64,000 bases of DNA, taken from assembly GCF_020037015.1 (NCBI RefSeq), contig NZ_JAIQDE010000019.1, positions 62,001 to 126,000 on the forward strand. The letters are read 5' to 3'. The notes below the pieces were generated by a model. The model was given only the letters and a program-made list of their open reading frames with translations, was not told where the DNA came from and did not search any database. This document shows positions 1 to 10,777 of this stretch, piece by piece. The stretch comes from Corallococcus sp. AS-1-6 (GTDB lineage Bacteria > Myxococcota > Myxococcia > Myxococcales > Myxococcaceae). The position numbers and the translations under genes are program-made. Every line of letters begins with the position of its first letter. Within the stretch, counting starts at the first letter, position 1.

Positions 1-847
1 CTCGCTGTCCGGCGGCTTCATGAACTACCTGGGCACGCTGACGGTGGGCGGCGCGGTGTCGTCGAACACCGGCTCGACGGCGGCCTACGAGGGCTTCAAG
101 CTCACCGTCGCGGCGCACACGCAGGTGGCGCTGGAGGTGACGCACCTGGGCACCGGCATGGGCGTGGACACGGGCCTCTTCGTGTACGGCCCCAAGGACG
201 CGAACGGCAGCTACGGCACGCGCATCCTCTTCCAGGACGACGACTCCGGCTACGGCGAGCTGAGCAAGATTCCCCTCGCGACCCTCGACAAGGCGGGCGA
301 GTACCTGGTGGTGGTGGGCTGGAGCAACGGCCTGGGCAAGAACTACCGCCTCCAGGCCTCCTGCGTGGGCGGCGCGTGCGTGGCGAACCCCAGCCCGGCG
401 CCGGCCAGCGCCCCGGTGACGCTGGCGGCGTTCCCCCTGGAGCCCAACCTCCAGGCGCTGCTCAACGGGGGCAACGCGTACCGCGAGGACATGTTCTCCT
501 TCCTCGACCGGTATGACTTCGCGTGGCCTTACTCGACGCCCGCGACGCTGGACGCGGCGGCGGCGGCGGTGCTCGCGCGCAGCGAGTACTCGGGCTACCG
601 CAACGACCCGTCCCCGGACACGTACACCTACGCGGCGTTCCAGTCCGCGATGTACCTGCAGTTCCAGGGGCTGCACCCGGCCATCCCGGACACCTACGGC
701 GAGGACGCCGCGAACGCGCAGGTGAAGAGCTACTTCCGCGAGTTCAGCACCGGCCCCAACGGCGACAACTGGCGCACGCTCAACATCATCCTCCTGCCCG
801 TCTCCCGCCACGTGCTCGTCTACGAGCAGACCGCGCACGAAATCTGA
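1..847 (+). CDS. Secreted hypothetical protein, C-terminal part (5' truncated)
   Basis: The frame is open from the window edge to a TGA at 845-847, so the true start lies outside; the ATG at 20 is internal. The first ~120 visible residues resemble a beta-rich prepeptidase C-terminal (PPC)-like module: alternating hydrophobic strands, a DDDSGYGE turn, and a Gly-rich strand ending near a CVGGACV cysteine pair. A Pro/Ala linker (NPSPAPASAPV) leads to a ~150-residue Tyr/Asp-rich C-terminal domain with no motif I recognise. Composition suggests an exported protein. Function is not assignable. Confidence 0.6.
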   Translation, partial: SLSGGFMNYLGTLTVGGAVSSNTGSTAAYEGFKLTVAAHTQVALEVTHLGTGMGVDTGLFVYGPKDANGSYGTRILFQDDDSGYGELSKIPLATLDKAGEYLVVVGWSNGLGKNYRLQASCVGGACVANPSPAPASAPVTLAAFPLEPNLQALLNGGNAYREDMFSFLDRYDFAWPYSTPATLDAAAAAVLARSEYSGYRNDPSPDTYTYAAFQSAMYLQFQGLHPAIPDTYGEDAANAQVKSYFREFSTGPNGDNWRTLNIILLPVSRHVLVYEQTAHEI

Positions 848-872
848 CGCGCGCGCCGTCCCCCGGAAACAC

Positions 873-912
873 CACCGCCCTCCTCTTCGCGGACCGGAAG
901 GGGAGGGCGGTG
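873..912. terminator. Hairpin between convergent genes, probable bidirectional terminator
   Basis: An 11-bp perfect inverted repeat (CACCGCCCTCC at 873-883, GGAGGGCGGTG at 902-912) with an 18-nt loop lies in the 89-bp gap between the end of the preceding gene and the end of the RND pump gene on the other strand. There is no clear T-run, so the call rests on stem and position. Confidence 0.5.
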
Positions 913-936
913 CGTTCTTCAGCGATGACGCTCAGC

Positions 937-3900
937 TCACGGCGCGTGGGCCGGGGCCGGCTCGTGGGACGGGGGCGCGTCCTCCTCACCGCTGGAGCGC
1001 TTCGCGTCCCCGCGCACCTTCTGCATGAGGATGTAGAGGCCCGGGATGAAGATGAGGTTGACGATGGTGGACACCAGCATGCCGCCGAACACGGCCGTGC
1101 CCAGCGAGTTGCGCGCCGCCGCGCCCGCGCCGGACGCCGTCATCAGCGGCACCACGCCCAGGAGGAACGCGATGGACGTCATGAGGATGGGGCGCAAGCG
1201 CACCTCCGCCGCCGTCACCACCGCGTCCAGCGCGCTCCGGCCCTGCTCGCGCAACTGCTCCGCGAACTCCACGATGAGGATGGCGTTCTTGGACGCGAGG
1301 CCCACGAGCATCACCAGCCCCACCTGGCAGAACACGTCGTTCGCGAAGCCGCGCGCCACCTGCAACCCCAGCGCGCCCATGATGGCCAGCGGCACGGACA
1401 GGATGATGACGAACGGGAGGCTGAAGGACTCGTACTGCGCCGCCAGCACCAGGAACACGAAGAGGATGCCCAGGGCGAAGATGATCAGCGTCTGGCCGCC
1501 GGACTCCTTCTGCTCCAGGCTGATGCCCGTCCACTCGGACGACATGCCCTGGGGCAGCGACGCCCGGGCCACCTGCTCCATGGCCTCCAGCGCCTGCCCG
1601 GACGACACGCCGGGCGCGCCCTGGCCGTTGATCTCCACGGAGCGGAACAGGTTGTAGTGCTTGATGACCTGCGCGGAGACGATGGGCGTCACCTTCACCA
1701 GCGACTCCAGCGGGATCATGTCCCCGCCTTCCGTGCGCGCGTAGAAGGAGCCGATGTCCTGGGGGCTGTCGCGGAACTGCTGCTCGGCCTGGACGTACAC
1801 GCGGTAGGTGCGGCTGGCGTAGTTGAAGTCGTTGACGTACTGGCTGCCCATGTAGAGCTGCATCACGCCGAAGATCTGCTCAATGGGCACGCCCAGCGCC
1901 TTGGCCTTCTGGCGGTCCACCTCCACGTCCAGGATGGGCGTGTTGGCGTTGAAGGGGGTGAAGACGCCGCGCAGGCGGCCCTCCTCGTTGCCCTTCTGCA
2001 CCATCTCCTGCGTGGCGTTGGCCAGGTCCTCCAGCGAGTGGTTGCCGGCGACGTCCTCCACGATGAACTGGAAGCCGCCCACGCTGCCCACGCCGCGGAT
2101 GGCCGGCGGCTGGAAGGGGATGACGCGCGCGCTGCCAATCTTGCCCAGCGGCCCGCGCAGCCGCTCCACCAGCGCGGCCACGGACTGGTCCTTGCCCGTG
2201 CGCTCCTCCCACGGCTTGAGGGCCGTGAAGACGGTGGCGTAGTTGGAGCCGTTGCCGTTGGGGGAGAAGCCACCGATGGCGAACATCACGTTCACCTCCG
2301 GCTGGGCCTTGAGCACCCCCTCCACCTCCTGGAGCACCTTCTCCGTCTGGCTGAGGGACATGCCCTCCGGCCCCTGCACGGAGATGATGACGTAGCCCTG
2401 GTCCTCGTCCGGGATGAAGCCCGTGGGCGCCGAGCGGAACAGCAGCACCGTGGCGCCGATGCAGGCGAGGAACGCCACCAGCACGATGAGCGGGTGCACC
2501 AGCAGCTTGCGCAGCCCCCGGCCGTACAGGTCGCGCGTCCAGTCCAGCACCTGGTCCACCTTGCGGAAGAACACCCACTTGGGGCCGTGGTGGTGCTTGA
2601 GCAGCCGCGCGGACAGGGCGGGCGTGAGCGTCAGCGCGCAGAAGGTGGACAGGGCCACCGACGCGGCGATGGTGAGCGCGAACTGGCGGTAGATGGAGCC
2701 CGTGGTGCCCGGGAAGAGGGCCACCGGGATGAACACCGCCACCAGCACCACGGAGATGGCCACCACCGCGCCGGCCACCTCCTTCATGCCCTCGCGCGCC
2801 GCCTGGAACGCGTTGAGCCCGCGCTCCGCCATCAGGCGCTCGATGTTCTCGATCACCACGATGGCGTCGTCCACCACCAGGCCCGTGGCCAGCGTGAGGC
2901 CGAAGAGCGTCAGCGTGTTGATGGAGAAGCCCATCAGGTAGACGAACGCGAACGTGCCGACGAGCGACACCGGCAGGGTGAGCGCCGTGATCAAGACGCT
3001 GCGCCACCCGTGCAGGAACAGGAAGATGACCAGGATGACGAGCGCGATGGCTTCGATGAGGGTGTGGATGACCTCGTTGACGGAGGCGCGCACCGCGAGC
3101 GTGGTGTCCGTGCCGGTGCGGTACTCCAGGCCCGGCGGGAAGGACTGCGCCAGGCGGTCCAGCTCCTTGATGACGCCGTCGCGCACGTCCAGCGCGTTGG
3201 CGGTGGGCAACTGGAAGATGGCCAGGCCCACGCCGGTGCGGCCGTTGAAGCGCAGCAGGGTGCCGTAGTTCTCCGCGCCCAGCTCCACGCGGCCCACGTC
3301 CTTCACCGTGACGGCCTTGCCGTCCGTGTTGCGCAGGAGGACGATGTCGCCGAACTCCTCCGGCTCCACCAGGCGGCCCCGGGCGCGCACGGCGATCTGA
3401 TACGGCTGCGAGTCGCTGGACGGCGGCTGGCCCACCTGGCCCGCGGCCACCTGGAGGTTCTGCTCCTGGAGCGCGCGCACCACGTCCTGCGGCGTCATGC
3501 TCCGGCGCGCCAGCTCCGTGGGGTCCAACCACAGGCGCATGGAGAACTTGCGCTCACCGAAGATGCGCACCTCGCCCACGCCGCGCACGCGCTTGATGGC
3601 GTCCTTGAGGTTCACGTCCGCGTAGTTGGAGAGGAACTTCGCGTCGTAGCGGTTGTCCGGGGAGGACAGGCCCACGGTCAGCAGCATCTGGCTGGAGGCC
3701 TTGTTCACCACGATGCCCGTCTGGTTCACCTGCGCGGGCAGGCGGGCCGCGGCGCGGCTGACGCGGTTCTGCACGTCCACCGCCGCCACCTCGATGTTGC
3801 GCGTGGGGGCGAAGGTGACGGTGATGGTGCTGGTGCCGTCGTTGCTGCTGGTGGAGGTGATGTAGCGCATGTCCTCCACGCCGTTGAGCTCCTGCTCCAA

Positions 3901-4095
3901 CGGGATGGTGACGGCGGACTCCACCACCTCGGCGCTGGCGCCGACGTAGGTGCTGGTGACGGTGACCTGCGGCGGCGCCAGGTCCGGGTACTGCGCGATG
4001 GGCAGCGTCGGGATGGCGATGACGCCCACCAGCGTCAGGATGATGGAGCAGACGATGGCGAAGACAGGCCTGCGGATGAAGAAGTCGACGAACAC
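937..4095 (-). CDS. RND multidrug efflux pump, HAE1/AcrB family
   Basis: Inner-membrane proton antiporter of a tripartite drug efflux complex. About 1,052 residues, normal for AcrB-type pumps. The N-terminus FVDFFIRRPVFA is the family hallmark, followed by a first TM helix, two large periplasmic loops and the 12-TM core. The TM4 motif GLVVDDAIVVIENIERL carries the paired Asp of the proton relay. I chose the GTG at 4095 because AAGAGAGG sits 9 nt upstream and the protein then begins at the family start; an in-frame extension to 4155 has no support. It lies 28 bp after the membrane-fusion gene in an operon with TolC. Confidence 0.95.
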   Translation of the reverse strand: MFVDFFIRRPVFAIVCSIILTLVGVIAIPTLPIAQYPDLAPPQVTVTSTYVGASAEVVESAVTIPLEQELNGVEDMRYITSTSSNDGTSTITVTFAPTRNIEVAAVDVQNRVSRAAARLPAQVNQTGIVVNKASSQMLLTVGLSSPDNRYDAKFLSNYADVNLKDAIKRVRGVGEVRIFGERKFSMRLWLDPTELARRSMTPQDVVRALQEQNLQVAAGQVGQPPSSDSQPYQIAVRARGRLVEPEEFGDIVLLRNTDGKAVTVKDVGRVELGAENYGTLLRFNGRTGVGLAIFQLPTANALDVRDGVIKELDRLAQSFPPGLEYRTGTDTTLAVRASVNEVIHTLIEAIALVILVIFLFLHGWRSVLITALTLPVSLVGTFAFVYLMGFSINTLTLFGLTLATGLVVDDAIVVIENIERLMAERGLNAFQAAREGMKEVAGAVVAISVVLVAVFIPVALFPGTTGSIYRQFALTIAASVALSTFCALTLTPALSARLLKHHHGPKWVFFRKVDQVLDWTRDLYGRGLRKLLVHPLIVLVAFLACIGATVLLFRSAPTGFIPDEDQGYVIISVQGPEGMSLSQTEKVLQEVEGVLKAQPEVNVMFAIGGFSPNGNGSNYATVFTALKPWEERTGKDQSVAALVERLRGPLGKIGSARVIPFQPPAIRGVGSVGGFQFIVEDVAGNHSLEDLANATQEMVQKGNEEGRLRGVFTPFNANTPILDVEVDRQKAKALGVPIEQIFGVMQLYMGSQYVNDFNYASRTYRVYVQAEQQFRDSPQDIGSFYARTEGGDMIPLESLVKVTPIVSAQVIKHYNLFRSVEINGQGAPGVSSGQALEAMEQVARASLPQGMSSEWTGISLEQKESGGQTLIIFALGILFVFLVLAAQYESFSLPFVIILSVPLAIMGALGLQVARGFANDVFCQVGLVMLVGLASKNAILIVEFAEQLREQGRSALDAVVTAAEVRLRPILMTSIAFLLGVVPLMTASGAGAAARNSLGTAVFGGMLVSTIVNLIFIPGLYILMQKVRGDAKRSSGEEDAPPSHEPAPAHAP

Positions 4096-4123
4096 GGTGT
4101 GGCGCCTCTCTTGAATTCGCCTG

Positions 4124-5350
4124 CTAGCGGCTGCCGCCGGTGGTGCCGCCGCCACCGGACGCGGTGCGGGGCAGCCGGGCGTTGGTGGGCGTCTCGTCGG
4201 CCCGCACGGTGCCCGTGGGCTGGGGGGCGGCGTCCGTGTCGAGGGTGACCTGCTTGGGGATGACGGGCATGCCGTCGCGCAGCATGTGCAGCGACGACAC
4301 CGCGACGAGGTCGCCCTGCTTCAGGCCGCCCTCCACCACGTAGGACATGTCGCCCAACTGCCCCAGCGCCACCGGGCGGCGCTCCACCAGCGTCTTGCCG
4401 TCCTTCTTCTCCACCACCATGGCGAAGGGCTGGCCGCTCTGGCGCACCACCGCGAGCGCCGGAATCTGGAGCGCGTCCCGCGTGGAGTACACCAGCCGCG
4501 CCCGCAAAAGCTCACTGGGGCGCAGACCCACCGTGTTGCGGAAGGCGGCCTTCACCTCCACCAACTGCGTGCGGGGGTCCGTCTGCGGCGCCACGTAGAA
4601 GACGGTGCTGGAGAGGATGACCTTGCCCTGCCGGTCCAACAGCTCCAACTGGGTGTCCGGCTTGAGCGACCGCGCGCGGAACGCCGGCACGGACACGCTG
4701 ACCTCCAGCGCGTCCGCCTGGGCCACGGACGTGAGCACCGTGGTGGCGCTCACGTAGTCACCCACGCGCACCACCACGTCGCCCATGGTGCCCGCGAACG
4801 GCGCGCGCACCACGTGGAACTGCAACTGCACCTGGCGCTGGGCCACGGTCGCGCCCGCCGCGCGCGACGCCGCCTCCGCCGCCTTCACCGCCGCCTGGGC
4901 GCGCTCCAGCTCCTGCACGCTGGCCAGGCCCTCGCGGTTGAGGGACTCCGTGCGCGCCAGGGTGCGCCTCGCCAGCTCCAGCTCCACCGCGGAGGAGCTC
5001 TGCTGCGCCTGGGCGCTGTCCAGCGCCGCGGTCTCCTGGCGCGCGTCCACTTCAATCAACGGCGTGCCGGCCTCCACCTTCTGGCCCGGCTTCACCAAAA
5101 TCTTCCGGACGTAGCCGTTCACCTGCGGCAGCACCGACACGCTCTGCCGCGACAGCAGCGAGCCCAGGTACTCCCCGGTGTCCCGCACTTCGTGCGGCGC
5201 CAGCGCCACCACCTGCACCTCGCGCGGCGGCGGGGGGGCCTTCGCCTCCGGCTTGCCCGAGCACCCGGCCACGCCAGCCACCAGCGCCGCGCCCCACACC
5301 GTCTTCGTCATCAGCGCCTTCAGGGGGCGTACCCTCGTCACCAGTCGCAC
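4124..5350 (-). CDS. RND periplasmic adaptor (membrane fusion protein), lipoprotein
   Basis: Adaptor linking pump to outer-membrane channel. A lipoprotein signal ends in VAGC followed by Ser-Gly-Lys, so it is probably anchored to the inner membrane. Next come a biotinyl-lipoyl-like segment (NGYVRKILVKPGQKVEAGTP), an alpha hairpin (residues ~110-160), the second half of the lipoyl domain (VRAPFAGTMGDVVVRVGDYV) and a beta-barrel. The GTG at 5350 overlaps the TolC gene by 13 bp and has GGAGG 4 nt upstream. An ATG at 5311 (MTKTVWGAALV) gives a more typical signal and is a real alternative. Clearly in the pump operon. Confidence 0.92.
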   Translation of the reverse strand: MRLVTRVRPLKALMTKTVWGAALVAGVAGCSGKPEAKAPPPPREVQVVALAPHEVRDTGEYLGSLLSRQSVSVLPQVNGYVRKILVKPGQKVEAGTPLIEVDARQETAALDSAQAQQSSSAVELELARRTLARTESLNREGLASVQELERAQAAVKAAEAASRAAGATVAQRQVQLQFHVVRAPFAGTMGDVVVRVGDYVSATTVLTSVAQADALEVSVSVPAFRARSLKPDTQLELLDRQGKVILSSTVFYVAPQTDPRTQLVEVKAAFRNTVGLRPSELLRARLVYSTRDALQIPALAVVRQSGQPFAMVVEKKDGKTLVERRPVALGQLGDMSYVVEGGLKQGDLVAVSSLHMLRDGMPVIPKQVTLDTDAAPQPTGTVRADETPTNARLPRTASGGGGTTGGSR

Positions 5351-6765
5351 CGGGCCTCCGTCAGGAACGCGTCCAGGCGGGCCTGGACGAGCTCGAATTC
5401 CCTCAAAACCAACGCGAGCTGGGCCTGGCGGAGGGCGGCTCCGCTCTGCACCAGCTCCAAGCTGCTACCTCGACCCACCTCGAAGGCCCGGCGCGTGAGC
5501 CGGTCCGTCCGGTCCGCCAGCTCCAGGGACTCGGCGGCGGTCTTCAACAAGGCTTCGGCGACTTCCACTCCACGCCGCGCGCGGGAAACCTCCACGCCCA
5601 CGTTGCGGCGGGTGGCCTCGGCGGATTGGGCGGCCTGTTCTTCAATGCCGGCGCGCTCGCGCACGAGGCCCCCGCGCTGGCCGCCCTCCCAGAGGGGGAC
5701 GGACAGCACCGCGGACACGTTCCAGGTGGCGAAGCGGCCAAAGCCGGGGTCGGTGGTGAAGCCCACCAGCGTGCTGCTCAGTCCCAGGGTGGGCAGGTAG
5801 CCGGCGGAGGCCTGGCGCCGGCTCTCCCGGGCCGCGTCCACGTTGGCCCGCTGGGCCACCAGGTCCGGGCGGTTTCCCAGGTCCTGCAGGGGGGCGCACT
5901 GCTGGCGCGTCTGCTCCACCAGCCCGGCCAGGTTGAACTCCGGGTTGACGCCCACGCCGTGGTCCTCGCCCAGGGACAGGCCCAGCGACTCCCGCGTGCG
6001 GCGGAGCTGCTCGTCCCCGGCCACCAGCGCCTGACGGGCCACCGCCACGTCCTGGCTCACGCGCACCACGTCCAACTGCGTGCCGGCGCCCAGCTCGAAG
6101 GAGCGCTGGGTGAGGGCGTAGCGCTCCAGCGCCTGACGCAGGCCCACGCGGTTGATCTCGGCGGCGCGCTCGGCGGCCACCGTGGCCACCAGCACCTGCG
6201 CCAGCCCCTGGGTGAGGCGGCGCTGCACGTCCTGGAGGTTGGCCACGGACGCGGACTCGGACGCCTTCGCGGACGACAGGCCCCGCCACGCGCCCACATC
6301 GATGATGGACTGGGTGAGGGTCGCGGACACCGTGCCCAGGGGCGCGCTGGGGGCCGCCGCGCCGGTGCCGGTGTTGGAGCCGCCCACGAAGCCGCCGCCC
6401 GCGGCGGAGGGCACGTCCGGGTGGAGCACGTCCACGCCCACGCCCGCGGTGGCCCGCGCGTTGGGCAAGAGCAGGCCCAGGGACTGGCGCCACCGGCCCT
6501 GCGCGCGCGTCACGCCGGCCTCCGCGTTGCGCAGGTCCGTGGAGCGCTGGCGCACCCGGGTGAGGGCGTCATCCCACGTCCTCACCTGCTCCGGCGCGGG
6601 CGGGACGGGCGCGAGCATGGGGTCCTCCACCTTCGGCTGGAAGGGGATGGGGGCCGGTGCGGACGCGCCGGTCTCAGACGGGGGCTGCTGCGGGGCCGGG
6701 GACGCGGACGGCGCCTGCTGCGCGGCCGCGAGGAGGAGGACGAGGAGGGCGCTGGGGGTGGCCAT
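5338..6765 (-). CDS. TolC-family outer-membrane efflux channel
   Basis: Outer-membrane duct of the efflux complex and first gene of the operon. A cleavable-type signal (ATPSALLVLLLAAAQ) is followed by a Pro-rich linker and two copies of the TolC repeat, rich in alternating small residues and Arg/Gln coiled-coil helices (for example RRNVGVEVSRARRGVEVAEALL near the C-terminus). About 475 residues, usual for the family. The ATG at 6765 starts exactly at the signal peptide; the longer frame to 6867 runs into the divergent promoter and was rejected. Its stop overlaps the next gene's start, implying coupling. Confidence 0.92.
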   Translation of the reverse strand: MATPSALLVLLLAAAQQAPSASPAPQQPPSETGASAPAPIPFQPKVEDPMLAPVPPAPEQVRTWDDALTRVRQRSTDLRNAEAGVTRAQGRWRQSLGLLLPNARATAGVGVDVLHPDVPSAAGGGFVGGSNTGTGAAAPSAPLGTVSATLTQSIIDVGAWRGLSSAKASESASVANLQDVQRRLTQGLAQVLVATVAAERAAEINRVGLRQALERYALTQRSFELGAGTQLDVVRVSQDVAVARQALVAGDEQLRRTRESLGLSLGEDHGVGVNPEFNLAGLVEQTRQQCAPLQDLGNRPDLVAQRANVDAARESRRQASAGYLPTLGLSSTLVGFTTDPGFGRFATWNVSAVLSVPLWEGGQRGGLVRERAGIEEQAAQSAEATRRNVGVEVSRARRGVEVAEALLKTAAESLELADRTDRLTRRAFEVGRGSSLELVQSGAALRQAQLALVLREFELVQARLDAFLTEARCDW

Positions 6766-6847
6766 ACTCTGGAGCGGCGGGTCTTTCCGGCAGGAGCGAG
6801 TGGTGCTACCCACCCCGGGTTCCCTGCGCGCGGTCAAGATGTAATTG

Positions 6848-6858
6848 ACAACCGTTGT
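6848..6858. promoter_or_regulatory. Candidate MarR operator in the divergent efflux/MarR promoter
   Basis: ACAAC-C-GTTGT is an 11-bp perfect palindrome in the AT-richer stretch immediately before the MarR start and ~85 bp upstream of the TolC start. MarR dimers bind short palindromes that overlap their own promoter, so this is a natural candidate for regulating both directions. Inferred from position and symmetry only. Confidence 0.4.
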
Positions 6859-6861
6859 TGA

Positions 6862-7371
6862 ATGCAATCATCTCTTACGCCCATGACCATCGCCGAGCAA
6901 GTGGCATCGACGCGACGCGCAGTGGTCCGTCTGCTCACCCAGAAAGTGGGTGAGCAGACGGATCGGCCGCTGATGCAACTGCTCGTGCTGAAGAACATCG
7001 GGATCCACGGCATCCACAGCCAGGCGCAGATCGCGGAGCGGCTGCTCATCGACGCGCCCGCCGTGAGCCGGCTGGTGGACCGGTTGGAGGAGGATGGGCT
7101 GGTGGAGCGCCGCGCGGGGGAGAACCGCCGCTGCGTGCGCCTGGAGATCACCGACGCGGGGCGCCGGGAGATACAAGCCCTGGAGCTCGCCGCGCAGTGG
7201 GTGGATGCCCAGGCGCGGGCGTTCCTGGCGCCGCCGGAGGTCGAAATCCTGTCCTGCCTCCTGGACAAGCTCCAGACGGGGCTGTGCCAGCTCCTGGGCA
7301 ACGAGCCCGCGCAGCCGCCGCGCAAGGACGAAGCGCCCTGCGCGCCGCCCCCCACCAACGACAACGGGTGA
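6862..7371 (+). CDS. MarR-family transcriptional regulator
   Basis: Winged-helix repressor of ~169 residues. The core DNA-binding segment is visible: SQAQIAERLLIDAPAVSRLV (helix-turn-helix) followed by DRLEEDGLVERRAGENRR, the MarR wing signature with the DxR-type motif. Amphipathic helices at both ends would form the dimer interface, and a Pro-rich tail of ~20 residues follows. It is divergent from the RND operon, the usual arrangement for a local repressor of drug efflux. No Shine-Dalgarno is evident at ATG 6862 or ATG 6883, so the exact start is uncertain. Confidence 0.9.
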   Translation: MQSSLTPMTIAEQVASTRRAVVRLLTQKVGEQTDRPLMQLLVLKNIGIHGIHSQAQIAERLLIDAPAVSRLVDRLEEDGLVERRAGENRRCVRLEITDAGRREIQALELAAQWVDAQARAFLAPPEVEILSCLLDKLQTGLCQLLGNEPAQPPRKDEAPCAPPPTNDNG

Positions 7372-7469
7372 CGACGGGAGGTGGAGGTCCGGGCGCGATG
7401 CCCGTCCCGCCGCCGCCCCGCCGCCACCCGTGCGCCACGTCCGGGGGGGAAGGAGGTGGTCCGTCGCGA

Positions 7470-7763
7470 CTACCGGTGGCGCGGGATGTTGCGGGCCACG
7501 TGCAGGGCCCACGCCTCCGCCGAGTCCAGCTCCGCCCGCGCCTCGGCGTAGCGGTCCTTCGCCTCTTCACTGAAGTCATTGGCGAAGATGGCGTCGTGCA
7601 GCTCCTTCTGGGCGCGGGTCAGCCGCAGGCTCGTCTGAAGCCACAGCCGGGCCGCCATGCGCGGCGTAATCACCACCTGGGTGGGATCCCACACCTCCAG
7701 GGCGGCGTAGTCAGCGGAAGACAGCTCTTCGTAGTGGGGGGCCTGCTCGGTTCGTGCGTTCAT
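7470..7763 (-). CDS. Small hypothetical protein
   Basis: A 97-residue cytoplasmic-type protein with an acidic N-terminal half (EELSSADYAALEVWDPTQ) and a helical, charged C-terminal half (SEEAKDRYAEARAELDSAEA). I recognise no family. The ATG at 7763 was chosen because codons upstream in the same frame look non-coding; no good ribosome binding site is seen. It converges with the MarR gene. Confidence 0.55.
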   Translation of the reverse strand: MNARTEQAPHYEELSSADYAALEVWDPTQVVITPRMAARLWLQTSLRLTRAQKELHDAIFANDFSEEAKDRYAEARAELDSAEAWALHVARNIPRHR

Positions 7764-7999
7764 GCCCGGATGTTCGCCACGGATTTGGGGCAGGGCATCC
7801 CGGCCGCCTGGGCAGGATGACGGCCACTGGTGAGCAGTCGAGGACAGTTCCTTCATCCCCCGGGGTACTCGCCTTCCATGATTTGCGGGGAAAGTTAGTA
7901 CAGTGAGGCTGGGGAATGCTTCCCAGATTGCAACCGTGGAGGGATTGGGTGCCCTTCTCCTAGAATCCTCCGCTCCATTCGTGAAGTGAGAGGGATTAC

Positions 8000-9073
8000 C
8001 TGGACCAGAACACCCTGAACAAGCTGCTCACCGTCGGCGTCCAGAACGGGGCTTCGGACATCCACTTCCGGCCTGGGGATCCGCCCATCTACCGGGTGAA
8101 CGGCGTGCTGCGGCCGTTGAAGATGGAAAAGCTCCAGGCGGACCACACGAAGCAGGTCGCGCTGCATGTGATGAACGATCCGCTGATGAAGGCGCAGATC
8201 GACAGTGTGCAGGAATGCGACTCGTCCTACAGCCTGCCGGGCGTGGCGCGTTTCCGGGTGAACATCTACCGGCAGCGCGGCTCGCTGGCCTGCATCCTGC
8301 GCATCATCCCGGATGAGATTCCCAGCATCGACGGGCTGGGCCTGCCGCAGGTGCTGAAGACCATCGCGGGCAACGAGCGCGGGCTGGTGCTGGTGACGGG
8401 CGCCACGGGGTCCGGCAAGAGCTCCACGCTGGCGTCGATGATCAACCACATCAACCACACGGAGAGCCTGCACATCCTCACCATCGAGGACCCCATCGAG
8501 TTCATCTACAAGAACGTGAAGTCCTCCATCTCCCAGCGCGAGATCGGCCCGGACACGGCGAACTTCGCCATCGCGCTGCGGGCGGCGCTGCGTCAGGACC
8601 CGGACGTCATCCTGGTGGGCGAGATGCGCGACACGGAGACCATCGACATCGCGCTGAAGGCCTCGGAGACGGGCCACCTGGTGCTGTCCACGGTGCACAC
8701 CACGGACGCGTCGCGCACCATCAACCGCCTGGTGTCGGTGTTCCCCGCGGAGGAGCAGACCATGGTGCGCATGCGCCTGGCGGACTCGCTCAAGGCGACC
8801 ATCTCCCAGCGCCTGCTGCCCAGGGCCACCGGCAAGGGCCGCACGGTGGCGCTGGAGATCATGGTGCAGACGAAGACGGTGGAGCAGTACATCCGGGACG
8901 ACCGCGCCGCGGAGCTGAAGGACGTCATCGAGAAGGGCCGCGACATGTTCGGCATGCAGTCCTTCGATCAGCACCTGACGCAGTTGTACCGCGCGGGCGA
9001 CATCACGCTGGAGACGGCGCAGAGCGCGGCCTCCAACCCGGCGGACTTCCAGCGCGCGCTCGAGTTCGAGTGA
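8000..9073 (+). CDS. PilT-family type IV pilus ATPase, probable CTG start
   Basis: Hexameric ATPase of the PilT/PilU group, which powers pilus retraction at the inner membrane in twitching motility. About 357 residues, typical length. Visible motifs: N-terminal NGASDIHFRPGDPP (the PilT SDxH signature), Walker A GATGSGKSST (~134-143), an Asp box, Walker B VILVGEMRDTETI and the His box GHLVLSTVHTTDA. The classic PilT AIRNLIRE motif is replaced by AELKDVIEKG, so this is a paralogue rather than canonical PilT. The conserved N-terminus continues upstream of GTG 8096 to a CTG at 8000, which has GAGAGGG 5 nt before it; an in-frame stop at 7982 excludes anything longer. No other pilus gene is adjacent. 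Confidence 0.88.
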   Translation: MDQNTLNKLLTVGVQNGASDIHFRPGDPPIYRVNGVLRPLKMEKLQADHTKQVALHVMNDPLMKAQIDSVQECDSSYSLPGVARFRVNIYRQRGSLACILRIIPDEIPSIDGLGLPQVLKTIAGNERGLVLVTGATGSGKSSTLASMINHINHTESLHILTIEDPIEFIYKNVKSSISQREIGPDTANFAIALRAALRQDPDVILVGEMRDTETIDIALKASETGHLVLSTVHTTDASRTINRLVSVFPAEEQTMVRMRLADSLKATISQRLLPRATGKGRTVALEIMVQTKTVEQYIRDDRAAELKDVIEKGRDMFGMQSFDQHLTQLYRAGDITLETAQSAASNPADFQRALEFE

Positions 9074-9103
9074 GCGCGCGCGCCGGAAGCTGAGCGCTTC
9101 GGC

Positions 9104-10735
<1,632 letters not shown>

Positions 10736-10777
10736 CGCGGGCGGGTCTCTTCGAGAAGGGGTGGACGGCGGGGGACT

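Noticed and set aside
523..4248. Long plus-strand frame of more than 1,200 codons
   Set aside because: It lies antisense to the RND pump gene, and its translation is Arg/His/Leu-rich without motifs, a by-product of strong third-position G/C bias.
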